A stretch of 64,000 nt of DNA from Mesonia ostreae (lineage in GTDB: Bacteria > Bacteroidota > Bacteroidia > Flavobacteriales > Flavobacteriaceae): NCBI RefSeq assembly GCF_031845265.1, contig NZ_JAVRBG010000008.1:62001-126000 (forward strand), in the 5' to 3' direction. Below the pieces are notes generated by a model. That model ran no database searches. It was given only the letters and a program-made list of their open reading frames with translations, and was not told where the DNA came from. The position numbers and the translations under genes were made by a program. Below are positions 34,792 to 44,188 of this stretch, one piece after another (the first letter of the stretch is position 1; each line of letters opens with the position of its first letter).

Positions 34792-37197
34792 TCAATTCCT
34801 GCTTTGTTCCTCTTCGCTGGCACTGCCAAAAGAGGTGTTTTCTTTAAGTTCTTTTTGACCGAAACGGTAACTAAATCCAATTTTCATTAATCGGGTGTCG
34901 TTATGCCGCGTAAACCCTAAAGATTGAGATGGATATTCAATAGCCACTTTGCTGCGATTGGTGTACAAAACATCCGAAAGGCCAATATTTAAGTTTGCTT
35001 TGTCATCCAAAAAGGAATAGCTAAGACCAATATCTAAATCTGCCGAATTTCCTACGTGGTAAAATCCTTGTATGGTTTTGCTTTGATAATTCCCAGAGAC
35101 TTCAGCTTGCAGTCTTTTGCTGAAGGGAATTTTTGCCGAGAACTGATACCTCCAAAAGAAGCCTTCTGGTTTTTCGGAAATCTCCGCGTACGAAATGTTA
35201 TAATATTGGTATAATCCCAGTACTGTTTGCTGTAGCTGAATTTTATCTGTCAATTTCAGAGGAATTACTGCCTGGATTCCAAAATTTTGATTACTCCCTA
35301 AGTTACCAAAAGTGTAACGTGTTTCTGCTGAGCCTGAAATATTCATAGGAAATTCGGAATAGTAGTCGTTGGTGTAATTGTAAAATGGTGTAAGAATATA
35401 TTTTTGATGAATCACGTGACTGAATTCAATGGAATGGGTAAATTCTGGTCGTAATAGCTGGTTTCCTTGATTGGAAAACAACGGACTTTGATACGCAATA
35501 AATGGGTTCAAATCGCTGTAATCAGGGCGGTTAATACGTCGGGAATACGAAAGGTTGAGCTGGTAATTTTTGCTTGCTTTGTATTGCAAATAAAAGGTGG
35601 GAAACAGTTTAAAATAATCGTATTTTGTCCTCTGCTCCAAGGTAGGTGAATAACCTTCCGTAGCAGAAAACTCGCCGCGCAAACCTGCCTTTATTTCCCA
35701 ACTTTCAGAGAGTTCCTTTTTCACCGAAACATATACCGCTGCATTGTGTTCCTTATACCGAAAATCATTACTCAGGTCTGAATTTTTTAACCAAGTACCA
35801 TTTTCCAAATTCTCAAATAGAAAGTTGTTCTTGGCAATGGTAAAACCATATTTTGCTCCGGTTTCCCATAAGATATTTTCATAGGGTAAGTTGAAGTCTA
35901 ATTTAAGCGCTCGAATTTTAGTTTCGTTATCAAAATCGCTTCGCAATTGTTCTTCACTTGTGTTTTCTTGGAAATCAAAAATATTGGTAAAATTTTGATT
36001 GTCTTGCATTCCAAATTTTGCAGAACTGGCAGAAACCGAAAATTTCTTATTCAAAGAATCCAAGGTATATTCATAGTATAAATCTGTGCTGTAGTGGTTG
36101 AAATTTATATCTTCCTGCGTAAAAGTTTGAAAAGAATCCACGGGCAAATCTTCCCCATTCGTTTGAAAAGTTTGATTTGTTGAGGGTCGGTTGCTTTCAT
36201 TGATCGATGTGCGTGAAGCTAAGCTTAAAATAGATTTTTCATTAAACTGAAAATCAATTTGACTTCGCAAAACATTATAAAATTGTTTTCTACGCTCGTC
36301 ATTGTAAGATTGGTAACGCTGTTCACCTTCTGGTAAGCGCAAATTATTGTACTGTTCTATTTTTTCAAAAGAATTTACTTTTCCGCCACTGTAGGAAACT
36401 GAGGCGTTGAGTTGCTCTCCCTGATATTGAAAACCTGCTCTCCCTACAAGTCTTCCATAATCGCCTTGATAACCAGTCAAGGCAAAGTTTCCATTCCAAC
36501 CTTTTGCAGTTTGGGTTTTAGTAATAATGTTGATGATTCCTGCATTTCCTTCAGCTTCATACTTAGCTGGTGGCGTAGTGATAATTTCTATGGTTTTAAT
36601 ATCTTCAGCAGGCAATGTTTTTAAAAAATTCGCGATTTCATCTTCATTTAAATTTTGTAAACGGCCATTAAGCATAAGTCTGATTCCCGATTTCCCCATT
36701 AAATGTAAGTGATCTCCGAGAGAAGTATAGATACCTGGCGCACTTTTTAGTAACTCGAAGGAATTACTACCGGCCAAAGCAGGACGATCTCCTACATTAA
36801 TTATCATTCTATCCAGCTTTTTCTCTATCAGCGGTTTGGTTACGGTGATCATTACTTCCGAGAGTCCTTCTTCCTTTGGATGTAGAATGATTTGTTTCGG
36901 AATCATTCCTTCGGAAAGATGAATGGTATCCTTAAAACTACGGAAACCGAGGGAATGTACTTCCAGTAAATAAATATTCGGGAAAGCTTCCACACTAAAC
37001 TTCCCTACGGAATCTGTAGCTGTGTAATTAATTATTTTTTCAGATTTGATTGATTTTAAAAACACGTCTGCTGAATAAACAGGGTAACCGTCTAAGGTTT
37101 GTACAGTTCCCGTAAACGACACTGTATTTTGGGCAAAAGAACGCTGTACACTTCCGCATAACAAGAGAAAAAAGAGAATTGATTTTGAAAGATTCAT
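34792..37197 (-). CDS. Outer-membrane beta-barrel receptor (TonB-dependent receptor-like)
   Basis: 801 residues from the ATG at 37197 (MNLSKSILFFLLLCGSVQRSFAQ, a clean Sec signal); the frame extends 19 codons upstream but without a signal-like N-terminus. Domain order: carboxypeptidase-regulatory-like beta-sandwich (VSFTGTVQTLDGYPVYSADVFL, residues ~25-110), a plug region (ALAGSNSFELLKSAPGIYTS, IEIITTPPAKYEAEGNAGIINI) and a large OMP_b-brl_3-type barrel ending in FSYRFGQKE with a 17-residue soluble tail. Typical for Flavobacteria; ligand unknown, possibly metal or peptide. It is divergent from an OmpR-type two-component system, and the 11-bp spaced GGTTAAC boxes in between suggest both sides are controlled by that regulator. 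Confidence 0.88.
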   Translation of the reverse strand: MNLSKSILFFLLLCGSVQRSFAQNTVSFTGTVQTLDGYPVYSADVFLKSIKSEKIINYTATDSVGKFSVEAFPNIYLLEVHSLGFRSFKDTIHLSEGMIPKQIILHPKEEGLSEVMITVTKPLIEKKLDRMIINVGDRPALAGSNSFELLKSAPGIYTSLGDHLHLMGKSGIRLMLNGRLQNLNEDEIANFLKTLPAEDIKTIEIITTPPAKYEAEGNAGIINIITKTQTAKGWNGNFALTGYQGDYGRLVGRAGFQYQGEQLNASVSYSGGKVNSFEKIEQYNNLRLPEGEQRYQSYNDERRKQFYNVLRSQIDFQFNEKSILSLASRTSINESNRPSTNQTFQTNGEDLPVDSFQTFTQEDINFNHYSTDLYYEYTLDSLNKKFSVSASSAKFGMQDNQNFTNIFDFQENTSEEQLRSDFDNETKIRALKLDFNLPYENILWETGAKYGFTIAKNNFLFENLENGTWLKNSDLSNDFRYKEHNAAVYVSVKKELSESWEIKAGLRGEFSATEGYSPTLEQRTKYDYFKLFPTFYLQYKASKNYQLNLSYSRRINRPDYSDLNPFIAYQSPLFSNQGNQLLRPEFTHSIEFSHVIHQKYILTPFYNYTNDYYSEFPMNISGSAETRYTFGNLGSNQNFGIQAVIPLKLTDKIQLQQTVLGLYQYYNISYAEISEKPEGFFWRYQFSAKIPFSKRLQAEVSGNYQSKTIQGFYHVGNSADLDIGLSYSFLDDKANLNIGLSDVLYTNRSKVAIEYPSQSLGFTRHNDTRLMKIGFSYRFGQKELKENTSFGSASEEEQSRN

Positions 37198-37245
37198 CGT
37201 GTAAATTTTGTTTCTGTAAAGGTGGGAAAGTGAAATAGAAAAGAC

Positions 37246-37274
37246 GGTTAACACACGGTTAACGCAAGGTTAAT
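37246..37274 (+). promoter_or_regulatory. Triple GGTTAA(C) direct repeat, receptor side
   Basis: GGTTAAC begins at 37246, 37257 and (GGTTAA) 37268: exact 11-bp periodicity, about one helical turn, the arrangement bound by tandem dimers of OmpR/PhoB-family regulators. It lies 50 nt upstream of the receptor ATG (37197). Confidence 0.7.
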
Positions 37275-37351
37275 AGGCGAAGGGTGTAAGGAATTTTAGA
37301 TAAAGACAATTTTAAAGATGCCTGAAAAACTGAAGTAAATAGTATTTTCTC

Positions 37352-37413
37352 GGTTAACGATGGGTTAACGCAAAAAATTTTAGTTAAAAAATGATAGAAC
37401 TATCTTAAGTTTG
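37352..37413 (+). promoter_or_regulatory. GGTTAAC pair and -7 box upstream of the two-component system
   Basis: GGTTAAC at 37352 and 37363 (11-bp spacing), then a perfect -7 box TAAGTTTG at 37406-37413, 17 nt before the kinase ATG at 37430. The boxes sit roughly 50-70 nt upstream of the predicted transcription start, suited to activation and autoregulation. Confidence 0.65.
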
Positions 37414-37429
37414 AATCAGATTTAAGGAT

Positions 37430-38824
37430 ATGAAAACGAAATTCTTTTGGTTGATTACGGTTTCGATTGTGGTATTTCTTGCCCTTTCCAGTATTCAAGG
37501 TTATTTGATCTACAATACCTATACGCTGAAGCGGAATGCTTTTATTGACAAGACCCGAGATAGGATTTTAAAAATTGATTATAACCAAGAATTGGATTCA
37601 ATTGTGGATTCTTGGGGCGAGGAGCTGAAAAATCAAATTGCCGATTACAAAAATCACCGCATTAATAAAAAGGAATTGCTTTACCGCATCAAAATAAAAG
37701 CTGATACGCTGAACGATCAATATTATAAAGTTTACAAACGTGAGTTGCATAGCCGCAAACTTGGATATGAACTAAATTATAAGAAGAACATTAAGAGTAT
37801 CGTCATTTTCGGAAAAGAAAACGACACCATTTTTCCGCTGAAGAAAGACGAAAGCTTTCGGTTGTTTGGTGCCGATTTCACCAATGATAAAGCAAATTCG
37901 GTAAGTGTATCTCGAACATTTTCCCAATTTGAATACATTGACCAGACCGGGAACGATATTATCACCCAACAATACAACTTGGAGGTGAAAGCGCAGGATA
38001 TAATGCAAATTATTGATGAGAAAAGTATTGTATTTAGGCAAATGGCGGGTCTTTTGATTGGATCCCTAATCATTTTTTTAGCGATGGTAGGTTTGTTTTA
38101 TTACTCTTTGAAAACCCTAATCAAACAGAAAAAAATTAATGCAATCAAAACAGATTTTATTAATAATATAACCCACGAGCTTAAAACGCCGCTGGCCACT
38201 TTGGGTATTGCGACCAAAGGATTGAAGGTTAAAGAAATTCAGGATGATCCGGAAGCAATTAAACATTCGTTGACCATCATCGACCGGCAGAATGACCGCA
38301 TTCAAAAACTAATCGACCAAGTGATGAGCAATAGCCTGAATGCTGAAAACATCCCCTTGCAACGCACGCAAGTTCTGGCACGTCCTTATTTGGAAGAAGT
38401 ACTGGAAGATTTTAAAATGGGCTTGCAACATCAGAATGTTCTCATAAAAACCGATTTTTTTCCGAAGAAAGTCTTTTTGCGCTTGGATAAATTTTATTTT
38501 ACCACCGCTTTGTTCAATTTGCTGGACAATGCTGTAAAATACAGTGAAGATCCAATCGAAATTACGATAAAAACAACAGTTGATAGGAATCAATTTACTA
38601 TTGCTATCCAAGATCACGGAATGGGAATTTCGAAAACGGCACAAAAGAACCTCTTCGATAAATTTTATCGCGTTCCGCAGGGCGATGTATATCAACAGAA
38701 GGGACTTGGTTTAGGACTGTATTATACCGAGCAAATTGTAAATGCACACGAAGGAGAAGTTTCAGTAGACAGTGAACCAGGAAAAGGCAGTACTTTTTTA
38801 ATTAAAATTCCGCTGTACAGATGA
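37430..38824 (+). CDS. Membrane sensor histidine kinase (HisKA/HATPase_c)
   Basis: 464 residues. TM helices at ~8-29 and ~205-228 enclose a ~175-residue periplasmic sensor domain rich in charged residues. Then HisKA with FINNITHELKTPLATL (phospho-accepting His ~ residue 250), N box FNLLDNAVKYSE, G1 IQDHGMGIS, F box FDKFYR, and G2 GLGLGLYYTEQI: a complete class I kinase. Its last codons overlap the regulator's ATG by 4 nt. Together with the divergent outer-membrane receptor and the small secreted protein downstream, it resembles envelope-stress or ligand-sensing systems in which kinase, receptor and a periplasmic factor share control. The signal is unknown. Confidence 0.93.
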   Translation: MKTKFFWLITVSIVVFLALSSIQGYLIYNTYTLKRNAFIDKTRDRILKIDYNQELDSIVDSWGEELKNQIADYKNHRINKKELLYRIKIKADTLNDQYYKVYKRELHSRKLGYELNYKKNIKSIVIFGKENDTIFPLKKDESFRLFGADFTNDKANSVSVSRTFSQFEYIDQTGNDIITQQYNLEVKAQDIMQIIDEKSIVFRQMAGLLIGSLIIFLAMVGLFYYSLKTLIKQKKINAIKTDFINNITHELKTPLATLGIATKGLKVKEIQDDPEAIKHSLTIIDRQNDRIQKLIDQVMSNSLNAENIPLQRTQVLARPYLEEVLEDFKMGLQHQNVLIKTDFFPKKVFLRLDKFYFTTALFNLLDNAVKYSEDPIEITIKTTVDRNQFTIAIQDHGMGISKTAQKNLFDKFYRVPQGDVYQQKGLGLGLYYTEQIVNAHEGEVSVDSEPGKGSTFLIKIPLYR

Positions 38825-39522
38825 AAAAAATACCCATTTTATTAGCAGAAGACGATGTGGATTTTGGAAGCATCCTCAAACAATATTTGGAAGTCCATAA
38901 TTATCAAGTCACTTGGGCTAAAAATGGACGGGAAGCGTTGGAAATTTTTCAACAAGCACGAGAAATGCCTTTTGCAATAAGCGTGTTGGATGTGATGATG
39001 CCCAAACTGGACGGTTTTCAGTTAGCAGAAAAGATAATCGATATCGCTCCAGAGATGCCTTTTATATTCTTGACGGCGAGAAAGCTCAAGGAAGATAAAA
39101 TTAAGGGACTCAAATTGGGAGCCGATGATTATATCGTGAAACCTTTTGATGCCGATATTTTGGTTTTACGGCTGAACAATATTTTACGGCGCACACAAAA
39201 TAGAAATTATATAAAAAAACCTTCCAAAATTCAAATTGGTAGTTACATCCTTGATACTGAAAACTATCAGTTGCTACGGAAAGACAACGTTCAAAAGATC
39301 ACGGAAAAAGAAGCTGCGCTAATTAGTTACTTGTTTCAACATAGAAATAAGTTGTTGAAAAGGGAAGAAATTTTGAATGCGATTTGGGAAAACGACGACT
39401 TTTTTTCTGGACGAAGTATGGATGTATTTATTAGCCGTATTCGGAAACATTTTAAGACTGATCCCTGTATTTGTATTGAAAGCACGAGAGGCATCGGACT
39501 TACATTTCGTATTGATGAATAA
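38821..39522 (+). CDS. OmpR/PhoB-family response regulator
   Basis: 233 residues. Receiver domain (residues ~5-118) with AEDD acidic pocket, phospho-acceptor in VLDVMMPKLDG and Lys in DDYIVKPFD; C-terminal winged helix (IQIGSYILDTENYQLL ... LTEKEAALISYLF-like, HRNKLLKREEILNAIW, RSMDVFISRIRKHF). Partner of the overlapping kinase gene. Probable binding sites are the five GGTTAAC boxes at 37246-37274 and 37352-37369, which have the 11-bp spacing expected for this family. The targets would then include its own operon and the divergent receptor. Confidence 0.93.
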   Translation: MKKIPILLAEDDVDFGSILKQYLEVHNYQVTWAKNGREALEIFQQAREMPFAISVLDVMMPKLDGFQLAEKIIDIAPEMPFIFLTARKLKEDKIKGLKLGADDYIVKPFDADILVLRLNNILRRTQNRNYIKKPSKIQIGSYILDTENYQLLRKDNVQKITEKEAALISYLFQHRNKLLKREEILNAIWENDDFFSGRSMDVFISRIRKHFKTDPCICIESTRGIGLTFRIDE

Positions 39523-39570
39523 GCAGAAATTAAAAACAGAAAAAGTTAATCCAATTAAAACACAGAACCT

Positions 39571-40251
39571 ATGAAAACTAATTTTTTTACCATTTTATTG
39601 ATGAGCTTGGGCTCTTTAAGTTTCGCCCAGCAAACGCCAACTCCTCCTACACCACCGGCAACTTCGACTACGGTAAGCACATCTTCAAGTACCAGTAGTA
39701 ATTATGTACGCTCGGTTTCTAAGGGTGACGAAGACCAAGACGGGAATCTTTCCATCGCTATTAGCGAATCGGATGACTCGTATAAATTACGAGCAAAATT
39801 TCCGTCAAAAAATGACAAGGCATTAAAGGATTTATTGCTGAATGAGTTTGGAGAAGAAAATTTTCAAAAAGATGGTAATGACCGGGAATGGACGTTGGCC
39901 AGCGATCACGATGAAGTTTACAGCATAAAATTTTCTTCCGGTAAATTAAGGATGAATTTAGACAAAGAACAAGCGGCAAATACATTGACTGAAAAATTTG
40001 TCCGAGTTGGACAAGATATCAAACAATTACTTTCTGGTGATGAAGACCGAAAAGCAGAAGCTTTACAACGCAAAGCAGAACATTTACAGCGAGAAGCGGA
40101 GCGGATGCAGCGAGAAGCGGAACGGTTAGAAAGAAGAAATGAACGAGTACGACCAGATAATGATGTTCACGCTTTGAAGATGAAGGCTGAAAAGTTGCAA
40201 AAAAAAGTAGATAGCTTGCAGCAAGAATTAAAAAAATTTAAAGAAAAGTAG
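39571..40251 (+). CDS. Secreted/periplasmic protein with C-terminal coiled coil
   Basis: 226 residues. Signal peptide MKTNFFTILLMSLGSLSFAQ followed by a Pro/Thr/Ser-rich linker (TPTPPTPPATSTTVSTSSS), a ~90-residue acidic alpha/beta part, and, from about residue 150, a charged heptad-rich coiled coil in which REAER/RKAEH units repeat (KAEALQRKAEHLQREAER). No enzymatic motif. It lies 48 nt after the response-regulator gene and before a strong terminator (40272-40303), so it is the third gene of the two-component operon. It may be a periplasmic modulator of the kinase, comparable in logic to CpxP-type proteins, but no homology to them is visible. Confidence 0.75.
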   Translation: MKTNFFTILLMSLGSLSFAQQTPTPPTPPATSTTVSTSSSTSSNYVRSVSKGDEDQDGNLSIAISESDDSYKLRAKFPSKNDKALKDLLLNEFGEENFQKDGNDREWTLASDHDEVYSIKFSSGKLRMNLDKEQAANTLTEKFVRVGQDIKQLLSGDEDRKAEALQRKAEHLQREAERMQREAERLERRNERVRPDNDVHALKMKAEKLQKKVDSLQQELKKFKEK

Positions 40252-40271
40252 GAGAATTTGAATTTGCCTTA

Positions 40272-40303
40272 GCCGTTTGTCTTTTTTTAGGCAGGCGGTT
40301 TTT
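40272..40303 (+). terminator. Rho-independent terminator of the two-component operon
   Basis: Nine-pair stem (CCGTTTGTC / GGCAGGCGG, with three G-T wobble pairs) and a T tail (40299-40303), 21 nt after the stop of the coiled-coil protein gene. Confidence 0.6.
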
Positions 40304-40329
40304 ATGTTTTAGAGTTCTTGAAAGGTTAA

Positions 40330-40551
40330 ATCCCACTCAGCCCATTCCCCTACATTCCGCGAAAAGCTGCATTCCGAGCAAAGAACTTCCCTACAAAAAT
40401 CTTGGACACAACTCCAGAGCTTCCGATTTCCATTCCACTTGCCCGCTTATTCCCGAGAAAAAATCGGGAAGCGGTCAAACTCTACTTCGATTAAACTCAG
40501 CACAGGCATTTCAATCTACAGCTTTGAAGTAAAGTCCGCTTTAAAACCTAC
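40330..40551 (+). repeat. Dispersed intergenic repeat, copy R4
   Basis: Full copy with the same block order as R5, including the long middle (TTCCACTTGCCCGCTTATTC, AATCGGGAAGCGGTCAAACT, CTACTTCGATTAAACTCAGC). It occupies most of the 513-nt gap between convergent gene groups. The remaining part (40552-40764) shows only the small hairpin at 40611-40632. Confidence 0.85.
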
Positions 40552-40610
40552 TTAAAAAAATAATACGTCTTAATAACTCTTTAGGCACATTACCACCACA
40601 TTTTGAGTAA

Positions 40611-40632
40611 AGACCCTTGCTAAGGGTAGTCT
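40611..40632. terminator. Weak hairpin downstream of the second receptor gene
   Basis: ACCCTT (40613-40618) pairs with AAGGGT (40622-40627) around a 3-nt loop, with further partial pairing (AGA/TCT). It is about 135 nt beyond the receptor stop on the minus strand, and T-rich flanks are short. Confidence 0.3.
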
Positions 40633-40764
40633 TTAATTTAGCTTTTGATGTATAAATTTTGTTTTTTAAATTCCAGTCCGTCATTCATTTTAAAAAGGAT
40701 GGATTTTTTAGTTCTGTTTTATTAGCTCCAAAATCTAAATTCAATCAAAATTATATCTATAGTT

Positions 40765-43152
40765 TCAAATTCGTCCTTTTTCATCTTCATTTCCTGTGGC
40801 GTGCCTTTTTGCACTGATGTTTTTATTTCCAAATTTATAACTAATTGATAGTTGAAATGAACGGTTATCGAAGTAATATCTGGCTGTTTGAAATACATCA
40901 TTAACAGTTGTGGTCCTTCTTATTGCTGCAGTTTTAAAGAGGTCGTTTCCTCTTAAAGTAATATTTAAATCTTTATTGAGCAATAAATATTGTAAGGATA
41001 ATGATAATGAACTTGCAGATTTGGTGTCAAAAATACCATCTACACCGGGAAAGCTATACCAATAGTTAACTCCCATAAGCAATGTTTTGTCTGCATTCAA
41101 ATTAAAATCGTTATAAGTATAAACAGTAGCGTTTATACCTTCTTGATCTTCATGGTCTTCTTCTAGATTAAATGTTGATTTAGAATAATTTATATCCAGA
41201 CCATTATAGCTACTCCACCACTTAACTTTATTAAATGTATAGTTTTCTGAAAAACCAATTCGATTGGTAGTTATGAAGTTTTCAAAGGTAAAACGAATTA
41301 TATTGGTTTCACTATCTGCTAATGGAACCCTTGAAAAAACATCATCCTCATAATTATAATAGAGTTTGGTAACAAAGTTTTTATAGGTGTTCGTTAATTC
41401 AAAATTATCAATGAAAGATGGCTGTAAAAATGCATTTCCAGCTATAGTTTGAAATGGGTTCATCCAATAATCATTTGGATTTATTTGAGAAAAACTAGGT
41501 CTTTTAATTCGTTTACTGTAATTAAATGAGAAATTAGAATTCTCTGTAGCATTATAGGATAGGTAAAACGTTGGGAATAGTTTGGCATAATCATCATTTA
41601 CTGACAAATTCAAATTATTAGATTTAGAATCAGTTTGTGTTGCTTCCATTCGCAATCCTATTTGCATACTCCAAGTATCATTAAATTTTTTATTGGCGGA
41701 AATATATGCAGCCTGAATATCCTCTTTATATTCGAAATCATTTTGAGCTAAGGGCATATCAGTGACTGGATCATCAACCAAACCACTGTTGTAAAATAAA
41801 ATATCATTTAATGATTTCGAGCTCGATATTTTCCCGCCAAAACTTAAATCTACCCAATGTAAAGGATATTCAATATCTAACTTAGCAGAGACATTGGTAA
41901 CATCTTGTTTGTTTGTGTTGATACCTCTATAAAATTGCTCGGAATATGGGTCTTCAATAATTGAAACCCCGTTATAGGTTTTGATATCTGGATTGTTATA
42001 CTTGAAATAATCCAAGTTCAATGTTATTTTTCTTCCTAGAGTGTCTAGTGTAAATCCATTATTATAGTTTACAGAATGAATTTCAGGACTTAAGTCCATT
42101 GCTCCATTAGATCGAAGTGATCTTATGATTTCATTTGTATTATTATCATATACAGCGGTGTATGGAGTGTCAGTGCTTAAGTAATCAGATTTATTATATA
42201 AATACTGCGCCCCCATTTCCCAATTAGATGTTATTTGATAATTGAGATCTATTCTTCCTGAAAGTCCTTTATTTGAAAATTTGACAGGTGTTGATGTAGC
42301 CCATAGACCATCAGGGAAGTAAGCATTATCTTGTTGATCATAGAAAAAATCTGCGTCAGTGTAATTAATTGAAGATGCTATACTCAACTTATCTTTATTG
42401 AAATTAAAATTTCCTCCAACAGAACCTGCAGGATAGCGTCGTTGCGTGTAGGAAGATTTTAATTGGGCATTCCATGAATCTTTCTTAGCTTGTTTTAAAG
42501 TAATATTTACTAAACCACTATTTCCAGAAGCTTCATATTTTGCTGGTGGTGTTGTAATAACCTCTATATTCTTAATATCTTCTGATGCAATAGACCTTAA
42601 AAAATTGGACAAATCTTCGCCAGATAGCTGCACAATCTTATCATTAATCATTACTTGAAGATTACTTTTCCCTATCATTGTAATTTGATTATTTTGCACA
42701 CGTACTCCTGGTGTCACTCTTAAAACTTCTAATGCATCCCCTGCGGAAGCTTTCGAAGAATTTTCTACATTAAAAATTAAACGGTCTATCTTCCGTTGAA
42801 TCAACTTCTTTTTTGCAGCAACAACCACTTCGTCTAATTCTTGAGCATTTACAATTTCTATAACACCTATGTCAATAGACTTTTCTGCGACAGTTATATT
42901 TTTAGTAAATAGTATTTCACCGGTATAAGTAACCTGCATTGTATATTCTCCTTTTTCTACATTTAATTCAAAAACGCCATTAGCATCAGTAACCGCACCT
43001 GTAATAATTGAAGACTTATTATTCAGCACAATTACTTCCGCAAATTCTAAAGGCTTTTGAGACTCTTTTTCTAAAACACTACCTGCTATTTCTGTTTGTG
43101 CGGTTACTGTTAAACTTGAGAGTATTATAAAAAAGGTAATAATTTTTTTCAT
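40765..43152 (-). CDS. Outer-membrane beta-barrel receptor (TonB-dependent receptor-like)
   Basis: 795 residues with signal peptide MKKIITFFIILSSLTVTAQ, carboxypeptidase-regulatory-like domain (IAGSVLEKESQKPLEFAEVI, residues ~22-105), plug region (SAGDALEVLRVTPGVRV, NIEVITTPPAKYEASGNSGL) and an OMP_b-brl_3 barrel ending in LSISYKFGNKN plus a short basic tail. Same architecture as the receptor at 34792-37197 (both share the ITTPPAKYEA-x-GN motif), but the sequences diverge elsewhere, so they are paralogues of different specificity. It lies 52 nt downstream of the alpha/beta hydrolase gene on the same strand and is probably the last gene of that operon. Ligand unknown. Confidence 0.88.
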   Translation of the reverse strand: MKKIITFFIILSSLTVTAQTEIAGSVLEKESQKPLEFAEVIVLNNKSSIITGAVTDANGVFELNVEKGEYTMQVTYTGEILFTKNITVAEKSIDIGVIEIVNAQELDEVVVAAKKKLIQRKIDRLIFNVENSSKASAGDALEVLRVTPGVRVQNNQITMIGKSNLQVMINDKIVQLSGEDLSNFLRSIASEDIKNIEVITTPPAKYEASGNSGLVNITLKQAKKDSWNAQLKSSYTQRRYPAGSVGGNFNFNKDKLSIASSINYTDADFFYDQQDNAYFPDGLWATSTPVKFSNKGLSGRIDLNYQITSNWEMGAQYLYNKSDYLSTDTPYTAVYDNNTNEIIRSLRSNGAMDLSPEIHSVNYNNGFTLDTLGRKITLNLDYFKYNNPDIKTYNGVSIIEDPYSEQFYRGINTNKQDVTNVSAKLDIEYPLHWVDLSFGGKISSSKSLNDILFYNSGLVDDPVTDMPLAQNDFEYKEDIQAAYISANKKFNDTWSMQIGLRMEATQTDSKSNNLNLSVNDDYAKLFPTFYLSYNATENSNFSFNYSKRIKRPSFSQINPNDYWMNPFQTIAGNAFLQPSFIDNFELTNTYKNFVTKLYYNYEDDVFSRVPLADSETNIIRFTFENFITTNRIGFSENYTFNKVKWWSSYNGLDINYSKSTFNLEEDHEDQEGINATVYTYNDFNLNADKTLLMGVNYWYSFPGVDGIFDTKSASSLSLSLQYLLLNKDLNITLRGNDLFKTAAIRRTTTVNDVFQTARYYFDNRSFQLSISYKFGNKNISAKRHATGNEDEKGRI

Positions 43153-43204
43153 ATTTTATTTTTGATAAGTTGCAATTAAGGAATGCAGAATTGTTGTGTA
43201 AAGT

Positions 43205-44188
43205 TTATTTATGATTTTTTTGTTTAATTGATTTAGCCATAAAAAGTATTTCTTTATTGACTATTTCAGCATTTTCTTTTTTAGTAATTATCGTACCGTG
43301 ATTTGCATCCATATAAAATTGTTTTCCTTTGGTAGACAAATTTTTAAGCTCTTTTTGCATCTTGAACCATATTTTAGGATCGCCGTACTGTTTTTTTGCG
43401 GTAAACACCAAAACTGGTAACGAATCTAAACTACTGGCTTGACCTGCTCGTAAAAGTATATCATCATTTATCGTATTTTCTTTTACATACCTGCGATAAA
43501 CATCCCCTGAATATGAAGTCAGATCCAGTTTACGATCCCGGGCATCCTTTGGCAGATATTTATCTATAGATTTTGGATTAGTTATTTCATAATAGGCTCC
43601 GGTTATTCCCATATCGGAAAGTATTGCAACAGATTTTATTAAGACAACTTGATTTTCATCAAACATTTCATTTGCTGCTAATCGTTCCCATTGTTCGGGA
43701 TAACTCGAATCCAGAAAAACCATACCTTTTACTTCATTTGGGTATAGATCTCTAAAAATTAGATTATAAGGGCCGCCCATAGAATGACCTGCCAATATAT
43801 AAGGTGGTTTTTCACCATTTTTTTCTAGTAATTTATGCAATTGGCGAGCATAAAATTCTGGCGTAATATTGTCATTACTTGGTTCGCTAAACCATTTTCC
43901 TTCTCTGTCATACCGAATAACTCTCATATCTTTTTTCAGTCCTTCTGCAACCCAATGAAATACATCAGTATCACCTCCAGCACCTGATTCAAGAACAAGG
44001 GTTGGCAAATCATTTTTTTGGCCTTCTGCTCTTAGATGAAGTTTAGTTCCATCAACATCAACTAATTCTCCTGGTGGAACTGGTTTTGAACCAAATAGTC
44101 GGAAGCAAACTCCTGATATCAATAGTAGAATTATGATTCCAGCTAATATTCTACCAATCCACTTGAGTATTTTTAGAATTAATTTCAT
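43205..44188 (-). CDS. Membrane-anchored alpha/beta hydrolase
   Basis: 327 residues. An N-terminal hydrophobic anchor (LKWIGRILAGIIILLLISGVC, shown in part) is followed by the alpha/beta hydrolase fold: LVLESGAGGDTDVFHWV (oxyanion region), nucleophile elbow AGHSMGGPYN with Ser near residue 137, an acidic residue in the LVFTAKKQYGDP area, and catalytic His in DANHGT (~299). Likely an esterase, lipase or proline-iminopeptidase-like enzyme; the substrate cannot be read from sequence. Its ATG overlaps the stop of the truncated AraC-type regulator (ATGA), and the receptor gene follows downstream. Confidence 0.88.
   Translation of the reverse strand: MKLILKILKWIGRILAGIIILLLISGVCFRLFGSKPVPPGELVDVDGTKLHLRAEGQKNDLPTLVLESGAGGDTDVFHWVAEGLKKDMRVIRYDREGKWFSEPSNDNITPEFYARQLHKLLEKNGEKPPYILAGHSMGGPYNLIFRDLYPNEVKGMVFLDSSYPEQWERLAANEMFDENQVVLIKSVAILSDMGITGAYYEITNPKSIDKYLPKDARDRKLDLTSYSGDVYRRYVKENTINDDILLRAGQASSLDSLPVLVFTAKKQYGDPKIWFKMQKELKNLSTKGKQFYMDANHGTIITKKENAEIVNKEILFMAKSIKQKNHK

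Noticed and set aside
40561..40577. AATACGTCTTAATAAC as an eighth regulon dyad
   Set aside because: Only one TACGT half-site is present, and TTG and -7 elements at the required distance are missing.
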